This document shows, piece by piece, positions 9,601 to 15,240 of a DNA stretch of 23,288 nt; the first letter of the stretch is position 1; each line of letters starts with the position of its first letter. The DNA is from a virus: the IMG/VR virus record IMGVR_UViG_3300050821_001035, positions 1 to 23,288 of that record; one strand, given 5' to 3'. The position numbers and the translations under genes were made by a program. Under the pieces are notes generated by a model. The model was not told the DNA's origin and ran no database searches. It saw only the letters and a program-made list of their open reading frames with translations.

Positions 9601-10056
9601 GACATTCCGCACGATCACTGTGCGCGCATCCAACTGAATCATGCCGCCGAGATTGATAAGAAAAATCCAGTCGCCAACGACATAATTATTGCCGGGAATA
9701 TTCAGCATACAAGGATTGGCCTGGGTCGCTCCTGTGACCGCAAAAGCCGTCTCCGTGACATAGCCGCCATTGGCGACCACGCGCATATATTGTTCGCCAA
9801 ATTCCAGAATGTACGATTGAAAAATATTGAATGTGAACGGGATATTTCGCGGCGGAACGGAATTGGCGGATGCAGATTGTTTACAGATGCCGACGTAGGC
9901 GAGACCACCGCGGCTCAGCAATCCACCTTTATAAGAAACAAAGAAATTCCGCGCGACCGAACAGGCTTTGTGCCACCCGGCTAAATCTACACGACCATAT
10001 AATGACGGCGACACTTCGCCGCTTGAAAACGACGAATGCATGATCGGCGTTGTCAT
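6610..10056 (-). CDS. Tail tubular protein B-like nozzle protein (1148 aa)
   Basis: The N-terminus (SSFSSGEVSPSLYGRVDLAGW, then ARNFF...GGLLSRGGLAYVG) is the typical opening of podovirus nozzle proteins of the T7 gp12 kind. These form the lower tail tube and contact fibres. Residues about 265-350 (AAYGYVVTSIDSQTGDESQP, later GASSYNVYRA) look like a fibronectin-III-type insert. Further on, the protein has QRRVYADS, GTTWQVSG, WALSFSPYRLIWAVRNDG and QEMRGWARHDT, all usual in this family. Gly-rich beta segments (GSGYSAGPAG) lie in the C-terminal third. ATG follows the adaptor gene's TGA directly. At 1148 residues it is longer than T7 gp12 (about 790), because of the inserted beta domains. Confidence 0.85.
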   Translation of the reverse strand: MTTPIMHSSFSSGEVSPSLYGRVDLAGWHKACSVARNFFVSYKGGLLSRGGLAYVGICKQSASANSVPPRNIPFTFNIFQSYILEFGEQYMRVVANGGYVTETAFAVTGATQANPCMLNIPGNNYVVGDWIFLINLGGMIQLDARTVIVRNVAGSAVTIQDVFGVPINSLAYGAYTTGGTAARIYTLTTPYHAVDLSYLKFIQSADTMSLTCVNQATQAEYPPQELSRLAANNWTIGPPSFAASIAAPGSCAVAGTTYATGPGPAAYGYVVTSIDSQTGDESQPSPVGVTTGVVDIAGQFGTNTVTWAAVPGASSYNVYRAAPDYTNVGNFSGQLFGYVGSSRSNSWQDTNVIADFATTPPLHTNPFAAGQILDIPMTNIGANYTAATASLTINSATGSGFVGTPIIGGAITGQRITFAANPFLNGARVSQQVGAATAQGLVVAVSATTIDVQLLGSQQFQGGGGGFGSSPVVDTSANSAVPTNTQLITLTGSGGWIGTFIENPGKGYLPTDTPIFADSGSGAGATGQLTVGPESGTFPGVAAYFQQRRVYADSIVAPDTYEMSQPGSYLNFDSADPPIDSDSITGTPWGEQIDGIQWMRPMPGGLVTFTGGTTWQVSGTAGAGSPITPSQQNAQAQEGIGSSPTIAPIRIRNNLLYVDSLNGFVNEINYNFYFNIYTGQDITLLSSQLFQNNNLVQWALSFSPYRLIWAVRNDGKMLSLTYIAEQEMRGWARHDTLGLFASVAVASEPPVNAAYFIVKRYVTGKGQWVYMQERMDNRLWQNVEQSYCLDSALSLAQPAPNANLVASAARGTGGVKLGAVILGGSGYSAGPAGQIVDDAGTGTGAVVTGFTVVAGAITNLAITPGVNYQLPRIIITDATGAGADISLVVDNTVTFTADGAVFSSANNGSVLRVGGGIGTNVAYQSPTQITAQVAPQAAIAATLANDPLNMPVPAAAGTWTLTAPVTAILGLEHLEGMTVNALCDGTPVVGLVVVNGSVMLPNPASQVLIGLLFIAQAQSMHADMPGELIQGKRKRIQGVTVRLANTRGIKLGQDQPIAAQQPNQIEIPWDQAPNLMTALTEPNALAGAGNAVPLFSGDKYVVIAGDYSTTNGQASPGMVAVEQDLPLPAEILAFIPELEVGDTGDQHA

Positions 10057-10848
10057 TCAAACAAACCCGCCGCCAGGAAATCCCAAACTCGACCAGCCAT
10101 AGTAAGTCATCGCCGAATCCCAAGCAAGACCGTAGCCGGTTATTCCTCTGACCGCCATCCAATCTGGCGTGTGATCAATGGAAGTAATTCCCTCGTTGCC
10201 ATCCGAGATTCGCGCTGACTGCACGACCGACGTTGCAATCTCGATTTGCTCTTTGAGGACTATCGCATTGCGAGCGAGCGGATTGACCAGCCATGCGCCA
10301 AGAGTTGCAATAGCGCCATTCTGAAAATGAGCATCCCAAAGATCAGGATTTGTCACGCGGCCGGTATAAACAATATCCGCAAATTCCAAATCGGTCAGGA
10401 TGACTTTTATTTGGTTGCCGGCCGCATCCGTGTCGTTTGCTACCACAAACTTATAACCGGGATTTCCGAACGGCCACAGCGGCGTTGTTTGGACTCCCGC
10501 AGGAAAAGGGTTGCCGCTTCCGGTCAGGGGTTGATTGCAGAGAAGATAACGCGCAAGCAAACAATCTGGGGGGTAAGCGTAGGCATACTGCCAGGGATAC
10601 GGAGGAATCGGCAGCGTTGTGCCGTTGGGATTTTCAGGTGTGCCTTGCGCAGCTTTTAGGATAATTCCTTTTTTTTGGAAACGGGCAAAATTCCAATGCG
10701 CGCTACGATGAAGCGCGTCAATCCGAATCTGATATTGGCGCGCAACAACTATTGCGTTCGGCGGCGGAAGTGGTGGCTGCAACGACGTAATGGACATGCG
10801 AGCGCCTATGTTGTCCAAGGCGATATTCGCAATCGTTACGTCGTCCAT
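10057..10848 (-). CDS. Tail tubular protein A-like head-tail adaptor (263 aa)
   Basis: The N-terminus (TIANIALDNIGARMSITSL, then ARQYQIRIDALHRSAHWNFARFQKKG) carries the helical signature of T7 gp11-like adaptors, which form a dodecameric ring between portal and nozzle. YPWQYAYAYPPDCLLAR and ILTDLEFADIVYTGRVTNPDLWD also match the family. Length is moderately above T7 gp11 (about 196 aa). A GGGAGG ribosome site lies just upstream of ATG 10848. The nozzle gene follows at once, the standard A-then-B order. Confidence 0.85.
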   Translation of the reverse strand: MDDVTIANIALDNIGARMSITSLQPPLPPPNAIVVARQYQIRIDALHRSAHWNFARFQKKGIILKAAQGTPENPNGTTLPIPPYPWQYAYAYPPDCLLARYLLCNQPLTGSGNPFPAGVQTTPLWPFGNPGYKFVVANDTDAAGNQIKVILTDLEFADIVYTGRVTNPDLWDAHFQNGAIATLGAWLVNPLARNAIVLKEQIEIATSVVQSARISDGNEGITSIDHTPDWMAVRGITGYGLAWDSAMTYYGWSSLGFPGGGFV

Positions 10849-10884
10849 CCGCCGCCTCCCGCCGCATCGTCATCGCCAAGAGCA

Positions 10885-11514
10885 TTACGCCGGATTGCTC
10901 GGTTGACTTGGCGGCGGCGGATAATCCGGCGGCGGCATCAGAGGCGCGGCATCATCTTCCGGCTGCGCCTCTACCGGCTCATCCTCGACAGGCTCCGCGT
11001 TTGCGGCTTCAATCGCCTTCTGCTCACTCTCCTGCTTGACTTTCAGTGCCTCGGCTTCCGCCTTGTGCCGCGCCGCAAGATCGTCCTTGTTGGTCTCGGA
11101 CGGCGGATTGACGGTCGCCAGAACTTCGGCGCGTTTGTCGAAGGCGACGACTTCGGCCTCCTGCCGGCGCTGCAACGTCTCAGCTTCGACCTTGTGCCGC
11201 GCCTCGGTCTCACTCGCCAATTGCTTGCGACGAAGATCGGATGATTCCTTGGCGTGTTTGATCGCCAGTTCGCGACGCTCGGCGGTATGATCGAGGGCTT
11301 CCACTTCGGCCAGATGCCGCAAGCGCATGTCCTCGCGCTCTTTCTCCAATCCTTCATCGACCGGAACGAACATCGGTTCGTCTTGGAGTACACCCGCAAC
11401 GGACACGGAACGATGAGGACCACGAACGCCGTCGGGCAGCGTGACGACTTCGCCGGGACCGTAAACGTGCCCGTTGATCTGTGCGGAAGTGAGTAGGCGG
11501 ATTCTCTGCGGCAT
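10885..11514 (-). CDS. Coiled-coil structural protein of unknown function (209 aa)
   Basis: Residues 1-50 form a small beta-like module (INGHVYGPGEVVTLPDGVRG), similar to short modules in other phage structural proteins. Residues about 55-165 are highly charged and helical, with heptad-like repeats such as RHLAEVEAL, RHKVEAETL and RHKAEAEAL, which indicates a coiled coil. The end is acidic and then Pro-rich (PPPDYPPPPSQPS). The ribosome site AGGAGG at 11521-11526 is the strongest in the window, so high expression is plausible. The gene lies between the staple-like and adaptor genes. I do not recognise a specific function; a minor head or connector component is possible. Confidence 0.75.
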   Translation of the reverse strand: MPQRIRLLTSAQINGHVYGPGEVVTLPDGVRGPHRSVSVAGVLQDEPMFVPVDEGLEKEREDMRLRHLAEVEALDHTAERRELAIKHAKESSDLRRKQLASETEARHKVEAETLQRRQEAEVVAFDKRAEVLATVNPPSETNKDDLAARHKAEAEALKVKQESEQKAIEAANAEPVEDEPVEAQPEDDAAPLMPPPDYPPPPSQPSNPA

Positions 11515-11520
11515 TTGATT

Positions 11521-11526
11521 CCTCCT
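11521..11526 (-). promoter_or_regulatory. Strong ribosome binding site (AGGAGG)
   Basis: A full AGGAGG lies six bases upstream of ATG 11514 and fixes the start of the 209-aa coiled-coil gene. It is the best match to the anti-Shine-Dalgarno sequence that I see in the window. Confidence 0.8.
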
Positions 11527-11571
11527 GGAATCGGATTGGGATTTAGGTTAACGCGCGGTCGTACCTTTGGT

Positions 11572-11967
11572 TCACGCGGCCTTGGTGTCGGTCGATCCAT
11601 AGAAGCGGGAGCGGCGCGCTTCCTGTTCGCCTTCTTCGTCCTCATTTTCGGTTGCCAGATGTGTGAATTGCAATTCGATCCGGCGGCATTTCTGTTTGCT
11701 GCCGTCGCTCATTTCGCGCTCGTTCTCGGAAGCCGATGTGACCTTGGCCATGCCCGCGATGTGGAGCATGTCGCCGACCGAAGGAAGTTCGCCGTCGAGG
11801 CCGAGCTTTTCAAGCTGCTCATCTTCGAGGCTGATACAGAGGCCATAGGGATAGACCGGGACCGATGGCTTGGCATCCGCAGGCATCGGCGCGGTCATCT
11901 GCGCCGTTTCCTTTTTGACTTCGCTGATGTCCTTCGCCATGTCGATCATCGCCGAAAACCTTGCCAT
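11572..11967 (-). CDS. Capsid staple-like protein (131 aa)
   Basis: The core YPYGLCISLEDEQLEKLGL, then GDMLHIAGMAKVTSAS and CRRIELQFTHLATE matches a small beta-rich phage family that databases label capsid staple protein. Staples bind the outside of the shell and clamp neighbouring capsomers, as the gp10 protein does in phage epsilon15. The N-terminal 30 residues (DMAKDISEVKKE) are helical and the C-terminus is acidic and then basic. AGGAAG lies about six bases before ATG 11967. It is separated from the rest of the head genes by the exported-adhesin module, which may be a later insertion. The family name is from memory and should be confirmed. Confidence 0.65.
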   Translation of the reverse strand: MARFSAMIDMAKDISEVKKETAQMTAPMPADAKPSVPVYPYGLCISLEDEQLEKLGLDGELPSVGDMLHIAGMAKVTSASENEREMSDGSKQKCRRIELQFTHLATENEDEEGEQEARRSRFYGSTDTKAA

Positions 11968-12006
11968 CGCGATCTTCCTTTCCGAATAAGTGGCGGCTTC
12001 GCCCGA

Positions 12007-12060
12007 TTAAGCGTTCGTCATGACCGAGGGTTGCCCCTCACCTGATTTCAGCGCCGGCAT
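12007..12060 (-). CDS. Possible 17-aa micro-ORF
   Basis: ATG 12060 to TAA 12007 encodes a Lys/Gly/Ser-containing 17-residue peptide (MPALKSGEGQPSVMTNA). There is only a weak GGA well upstream, and the frame overlaps the inverted-repeat element, so it may be chance. It could act as a leader peptide for the staple-like gene. Coding is unproven. Confidence 0.2.
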   Translation of the reverse strand: MPALKSGEGQPSVMTNA

Positions 12061-12126
12061 CGGGCGCGTGTGTATCCTGCGGGCCGCCGGCCGAACAGGG
12101 AGGAACTGAAATCAGGCTGGATTTCA
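12026..12126 (-). promoter_or_regulatory. RNA element with mutually exclusive hairpins
   Basis: In the minus-strand RNA, segment 1 (12126-12120, TGAAATC) can pair with segment 2 (12113-12107) in a 7-bp hairpin with a 6-nt loop. Segment 2, extended to 12116-12106 (CCTGATTTCAG), can instead pair with segment 3 (12051-12041) over 11 perfect base pairs. Just beyond lies GAGGG-GCAA-CCCTC (12039-12026), a 5-bp stem with a GNRA tetraloop. Segment 1 contains the stop codon of the 95-aa gene, so a terminating ribosome would favour the 2:3 pairing. The element fills the 156-bp gap before the staple-like gene. There is no clear U-tract, so a processing or translation-coupling role is as likely as termination. 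Confidence 0.5.
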
Positions 12127-12411
12127 TGCTGGCGCCCCTGCGCCGGTTGCTGCCGCAGCGGCTCCCTGACCCGCTGGCGCCGCTGCTGCGGGAGCCGCTG
12201 CGGCAGCCGGCGCCTGCGCTCCTTGATTCTCGGTCGCCGCCTCCTGAGACTGCCGTTCGGCCATCTGGCCAATCTCGTCCTCGTGCTGCTTGTGGAGCGC
12301 ATCGCGCATCTTGGAATGCCGCGTGTGCATTTCCTTGCGCTCGCGGGAATGGCGTTCGTGAGTCCCTTCCCCGCCGCCGCCCTCTTTGCCGTACCATTTG
12401 CGTTCGGCCAT
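12124..12411 (-). CDS. Small His/Glu-rich then Ala-rich protein with N-terminal KWYG motif (95 aa)
   Basis: The protein starts MAERKWYGKEGGGG, continues as a strongly charged His/Arg/Glu helix (residues 17-55), and ends in a low-complexity Ala/Pro/Gly tail from about 63. I recognise no enzyme or binding fold. The start is two bases beyond the previous stop, with AAGGA eight bases upstream inside the preceding gene. The opening motif echoes the C-termini of the two genes before it. A small structural or host-takeover protein is possible, but function is unknown. Confidence 0.7.
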   Translation of the reverse strand: MAERKWYGKEGGGGEGTHERHSRERKEMHTRHSKMRDALHKQHEDEIGQMAERQSQEAATENQGAQAPAAAAAPAAAAPAGQGAAAAATGAGAPA

Positions 12412-12413
12412 TT

Positions 12414-12680
12414 TCAGTCCTTTCCATACCAGCGTTCGCCGCGGGGTTTCTTGCTTTTCGCCGATAACGCCAGCCCGAGGCGGCCGGCGGCGGCGAGCGA
12501 CTTGTTCTTGCTGTGGCTGTCGCTTTCCATCTGCTCGTGGGTAGAGACGCCATGTTCCTTGGCGCGGCGCGTCTCTCTGCCGGGATGTTTGATCGCGCCC
12601 TTGATCCAGTGTTTCTTCGCCACGGCCTTAGCTCCCGGCACCATCCGTCTTGCCATGTCGGCGAGCGTTAACGAGGCCAT
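12414..12680 (-). CDS. KHPG-type small basic protein with capsid-like N-terminus (88 aa)
   Basis: Residues 1-18 (MASLTLADMARRMVPGAK) match major capsid residues 1-18 (MASLTLADVGRRMDPGGK) at 14 of 18 positions, but with different synonymous codons. Residues 25-72 (WIKGAIKHPGRETRRA, later SLAAAGRLGLALS) resemble small basic KHPG proteins that are common in phage structural clusters and have no known function. The C-terminus is ERWYGKD, and its codons contain the AAGGA ribosome site for the next gene. ATG 12680 overlaps the preceding TAA by one base. The capsid-like start suggests binding to the shell or scaffold, which is inference. Confidence 0.75.
   Translation of the reverse strand: MASLTLADMARRMVPGAKAVAKKHWIKGAIKHPGRETRRAKEHGVSTHEQMESDSHSKNKSLAAAGRLGLALSAKSKKPRGERWYGKD
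12423..12436 (-). repeat. 14-bp direct repeat, copy 2
   Basis: AACGCTGGTATGGA (minus strand) encodes most of the RWYG motif at the end of the 88-aa protein. An identical copy lies at 12683-12696 at the end of the preceding gene. Being identical at DNA level, it may reflect recent duplication or a shared translation-coupling role. Confidence 0.7.
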
Positions 12681-12868
12681 TATCCATACCAGCGTTTTTG
12701 TCGGGCTTCAATTCGATTCCCCGTTTTATTCGCTGTCGCGATGGCTTCTCCCTCGGGAATCCCTTTTTTAATCATCGCCTCGGCTTGATTCTTCGCCGTG
12801 GTTGCGGCTTCACCTTTCAGTTTCTTGTTGTGCTTCGAGGCGAAGGCTTTGCCGGATTTCCATGGCAT
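12680..12868 (-). CDS. Small conserved basic protein, MPWKSGKAF family (62 aa)
   Basis: The opening MPWKSGKAFASKHNKKLKG, then AATTAKNQAEAMIKKG and PEGEAIATANKTG, is a short helical pattern I have seen in many phage and bacterial small proteins, with no established function. It ends in KRWYG, the first of three RWYG-type motifs in consecutive genes. The ATG at 12868 is two bases after the stop of the exported 310-aa protein. An upstream in-frame GTG (12883) is less likely because it would overlap that gene. Confidence 0.75.
   Translation of the reverse strand: MPWKSGKAFASKHNKKLKGEAATTAKNQAEAMIKKGIPEGEAIATANKTGNRIEARQKRWYG
12683..12696 (-). repeat. 14-bp direct repeat, copy 1
   Basis: This is identical to 12423-12436. 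It encodes the RWYG end of the 62-aa protein and sits immediately before the TAATG junction with the 88-aa gene. Confidence 0.7.
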
Positions 12869-12870
12869 TG

Positions 12871-13803
12871 CTAGAAATTCCACCCATTGGTCGCGCTGCG
12901 CATATTGGCGAGCATGGCTTGATAGGATGAGTTGAGATCGGCGGGCCAGATACCGGCTTCGCAGACGAAACCACCAGCAAGTATTGGCCCCTGACCGCCA
13001 GACCTTCCGACAATAGCTTCGGTAGAGGCCATTGCAGAGGTTCCAAACGTTGCTGTGCTTGTGTTTGCGCTGCTATCGGCAGCAAATAAAGGGGCTGTCG
13101 CGCTAACCACCGCCAGCAACGCATGAAAAGCACTATCAGTTGCAGTTAATGTACTGGCTGTCCCAGACACAGCGCTTACCTGATTTGCCACCGCCGGAAA
13201 CCGAAGGATGTTAAGATTTCCATTGTTTTGTATATTTTGAAGAGTCGTAAATCCGCTACCGCGCTCGGTTACTGCTGTCATCGTAAATGGTGCGGCTTGC
13301 GTTATATTTCCGGCTGTGACTAAGCGCGGACTATTCGCTCCACCCGCCGCGCACGGCAATCCATTCTGTGCATTGAACGTCAGCGCCGGCATATTGGCGA
13401 GCGTCGCCTGTACCACATGATTGCCGGTGCCGGTCTGGTCGTACATCTTCGTGACGCTGCACGCGGCGTGGCAGGCTTGCCCAACGCCGGTCAGTTCGTT
13501 GACGTTTACAAAGCCGGTAGAGAGAAAGTGCATCGTTCCCGTGACAAGACCTGTAGCGGTATCGACTACGTCGCAAGCGGCATTAAGGCCGCTTGCATAG
13601 GCTGCGTTGTAAGCTCGACTACAGGAATAGAATGCGATGGCGCCTGACGTGATGTCGCCGGGGCCAACATATGCGGCTGCCGCAGAGGATGGCGGACTAC
13701 AAAATCCAGCCTGACAGCCGTTGAACTGCGCCCGCGGCGCGTTGAACGCGAACAGCGAGAGTGCCGCCGTCAGCCAAACCGCAAGAGCGACACGCCACAT
13801 CAT
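12871..13803 (-). CDS. Exported arabinofuranosidase-B-like adhesin (310 aa, Sec signal peptide)
   Basis: Residues 1-25 form a signal peptide: Arg4, a hydrophobic core VALAVWLTAALSLFAF and a cut site APRA before Gln26. The mature chain has 8 cysteines. SGAIAFYSCSRAYNAAYASG followed by SVTKMYDQTGTGNHVVQAT (YDQTGTGNH at 121-129) resembles the beta-sandwich catalytic domain of alpha-L-arabinofuranosidase B, a fold that phages often use in putative receptor-binding proteins. I cannot confirm catalytic residues. The start ATGATG overlaps the preceding TGA by 4 bases. It is the last of four consecutive exported genes. A tail fibre, a cell-surface coat or a sugar-active protein are the main options. 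Confidence 0.8.
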   Translation of the reverse strand: MMWRVALAVWLTAALSLFAFNAPRAQFNGCQAGFCSPPSSAAAAYVGPGDITSGAIAFYSCSRAYNAAYASGLNAACDVVDTATGLVTGTMHFLSTGFVNVNELTGVGQACHAACSVTKMYDQTGTGNHVVQATLANMPALTFNAQNGLPCAAGGANSPRLVTAGNITQAAPFTMTAVTERGSGFTTLQNIQNNGNLNILRFPAVANQVSAVSGTASTLTATDSAFHALLAVVSATAPLFAADSSANTSTATFGTSAMASTEAIVGRSGGQGPILAGGFVCEAGIWPADLNSSYQAMLANMRSATNGWNF

Positions 13804-14315
13804 GTGAGATCGTTCCCGACGACATAGAAATCGCACGTCGCCGCACTGCCCGTTCCGGTCGTAAGCGAGAGGTAAACCGAGTTAACGGTTTGTCGCGTCG
13901 TCGCGATGTTGGCCGCGAGCGTCAGTCCTAAAACGACAGTCGCGCCGGTTAGCGCCGTATAAGCCTGCGCCGCAGCGACCAGCGCCGTTCCGGCTTTGCT
14001 CGTCGCGGGATAGACGCCGCCAGCCGCTAGAGTGAACGTGCCGGAACAATTCGTCACAATGATCGAGGTCGGCACCCAGGCCGTAACTGAGGCCGGGATC
14101 GCACATGATTGATCTGTCGTGATGTTGAAATTCGCGGCGCGGATCGAGCAGAGAATTCGATTGACGCCGGTATGAAGATTCGTGACCTGACACGACGTAT
14201 TGAGATCGCCGTTGCATGGCGAGATCGTACCACCGCTGCCGAACTGCGCTTGACTCGGCGAAACAAGCGACGATGACAGCAGAAGTGCGGCGAGCGTTCT
14301 TTTGAAGCGGCCCAT
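13800..14315 (-). CDS. Exported cysteine-containing beta protein (171 aa, Sec signal peptide)
   Basis: MGRFKRTLAALLLSSSLVSPSQA is a clear signal peptide (Arg3, Lys5, Arg6, then a hydrophobic core, then SQA cut before Gln24). The mature chain has 6 cysteines. The C-terminal half (FTLAAGGVYPATSKAG, LVAAAQAYTALTGATVV and SVYLSLTTGTG) looks like a compact beta-sandwich seen in small phage structural proteins of unknown function. ATG 14315 lies two bases past the previous stop. In-frame GTG codons upstream (to 14333) would add residues before the signal peptide and are not favoured. Function is unknown; grouping with the other exported adhesin-like proteins suggests a shared surface role. Confidence 0.75.
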   Translation of the reverse strand: MGRFKRTLAALLLSSSLVSPSQAQFGSGGTISPCNGDLNTSCQVTNLHTGVNRILCSIRAANFNITTDQSCAIPASVTAWVPTSIIVTNCSGTFTLAAGGVYPATSKAGTALVAAAQAYTALTGATVVLGLTLAANIATTRQTVNSVYLSLTTGTGSAATCDFYVVGNDLT

Positions 14316-14317
14316 GG

Positions 14318-15208
14318 CTACCACCACGTGCACGTAAACTTATGGCTGGTCGTCGCCGCGATCACTGACAGCGCGTGATTGAGGCCGAAGCCCGGTGGCG
14401 CCGTGAACGAGCCAAATCCGGCAAAGGTCGTCGCGGTCGCGGCGGGCAGCGGATAGCTGCCCGCGCCGGACGCCGCAGCCGTTGTCGTGAATGAAATCCA
14501 CAGCGGCTCAGTCGTATCGATGTTGGCGATGGTAAAGCCATGCAACGTCGTCTGCGCCGTGAAGGCATTTTGAGCGCCACCGCCCGACGTAATTGTACCG
14601 GAGCAATCCGTCGCGGTAACATTCGCCGCACCGTTGGCGGTCACGGTCCCGCTGACGGTAGTGCCACCGAGCGCGGTGGAAATCCGCTGCGCAATGCGTT
14701 GCAGCAGCGCGTTGAGCGAGCACGATCCGGTATCGGTCGCGCACGCCGTCGCGCCGGGAGGTCCCAGATCAGTGTTGGTCGTGGCGACTGAGGTATCAAG
14801 TGCAAAGCCGGTGATCGCAGGCGGCGGTGTCAAGGTGGAAAGCTGCGCCGCGGTCAGCACCACAGGCACAGAAGCAGCCGCAAGTTGCTGGCCCAGCGTG
14901 TAAGGCCAAAATGTCCCGCTTACCGGAAACGTCGCACCGGTCGCGGGAAAGACCCATAGGGGATTTGTCAGGCTCGGTGCGGCGCCAAGAATTTGTGTGA
15001 GATTGACGTTCTGCGTGCCGCTTGGTGTGAACGTTGCGCCCGTACACAGGTTACCATTTACATCAACGGTGAATGGCCCTGGATTTGTGGCTTTAAATGC
15101 CGTGGGGACAGTGCCGCAGGTCGTTACGACAAGCCCCGTAGTGTTTTGCGCAACAACAGGCAAAACGCTAAGCAAGAGCCCGAGCCCAGCAAACAAAATC
15201 CTGCGCAT
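14318..15208 (-). CDS. Exported adhesin/head-spike-like beta protein (296 aa, Sec signal peptide)
   Basis: The start MRRILFAGLGLLLSVLPVVA is a short, textbook signal peptide, cut before Gln21. The mature chain has 6 cysteines and is rich in Thr, Ala and Gly. The N-terminal part contains FKATNPGPFTVDVNGNLCTG; a helical stretch SLNALLQRIAQRIS may trimerise; the C-terminal domain (HGFTIANIDTTEPLWISF, later FTAPPGFGLNHALSV) resembles small beta domains found in phage decoration or spike proteins. GGAG lies ten bases before ATG 15208. The frame is open upstream to 15538 on this strand, but that extension is a shadow of the 437-aa gene. Function is not known. Confidence 0.78.
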   Translation of the reverse strand: MRRILFAGLGLLLSVLPVVAQNTTGLVVTTCGTVPTAFKATNPGPFTVDVNGNLCTGATFTPSGTQNVNLTQILGAAPSLTNPLWVFPATGATFPVSGTFWPYTLGQQLAAASVPVVLTAAQLSTLTPPPAITGFALDTSVATTNTDLGPPGATACATDTGSCSLNALLQRIAQRISTALGGTTVSGTVTANGAANVTATDCSGTITSGGGAQNAFTAQTTLHGFTIANIDTTEPLWISFTTTAAASGAGSYPLPAATATTFAGFGSFTAPPGFGLNHALSVIAATTSHKFTCTWW

Positions 15209-15240
15209 GGCGCTATCGCTCCAATGCTTTCGCTTAACGC

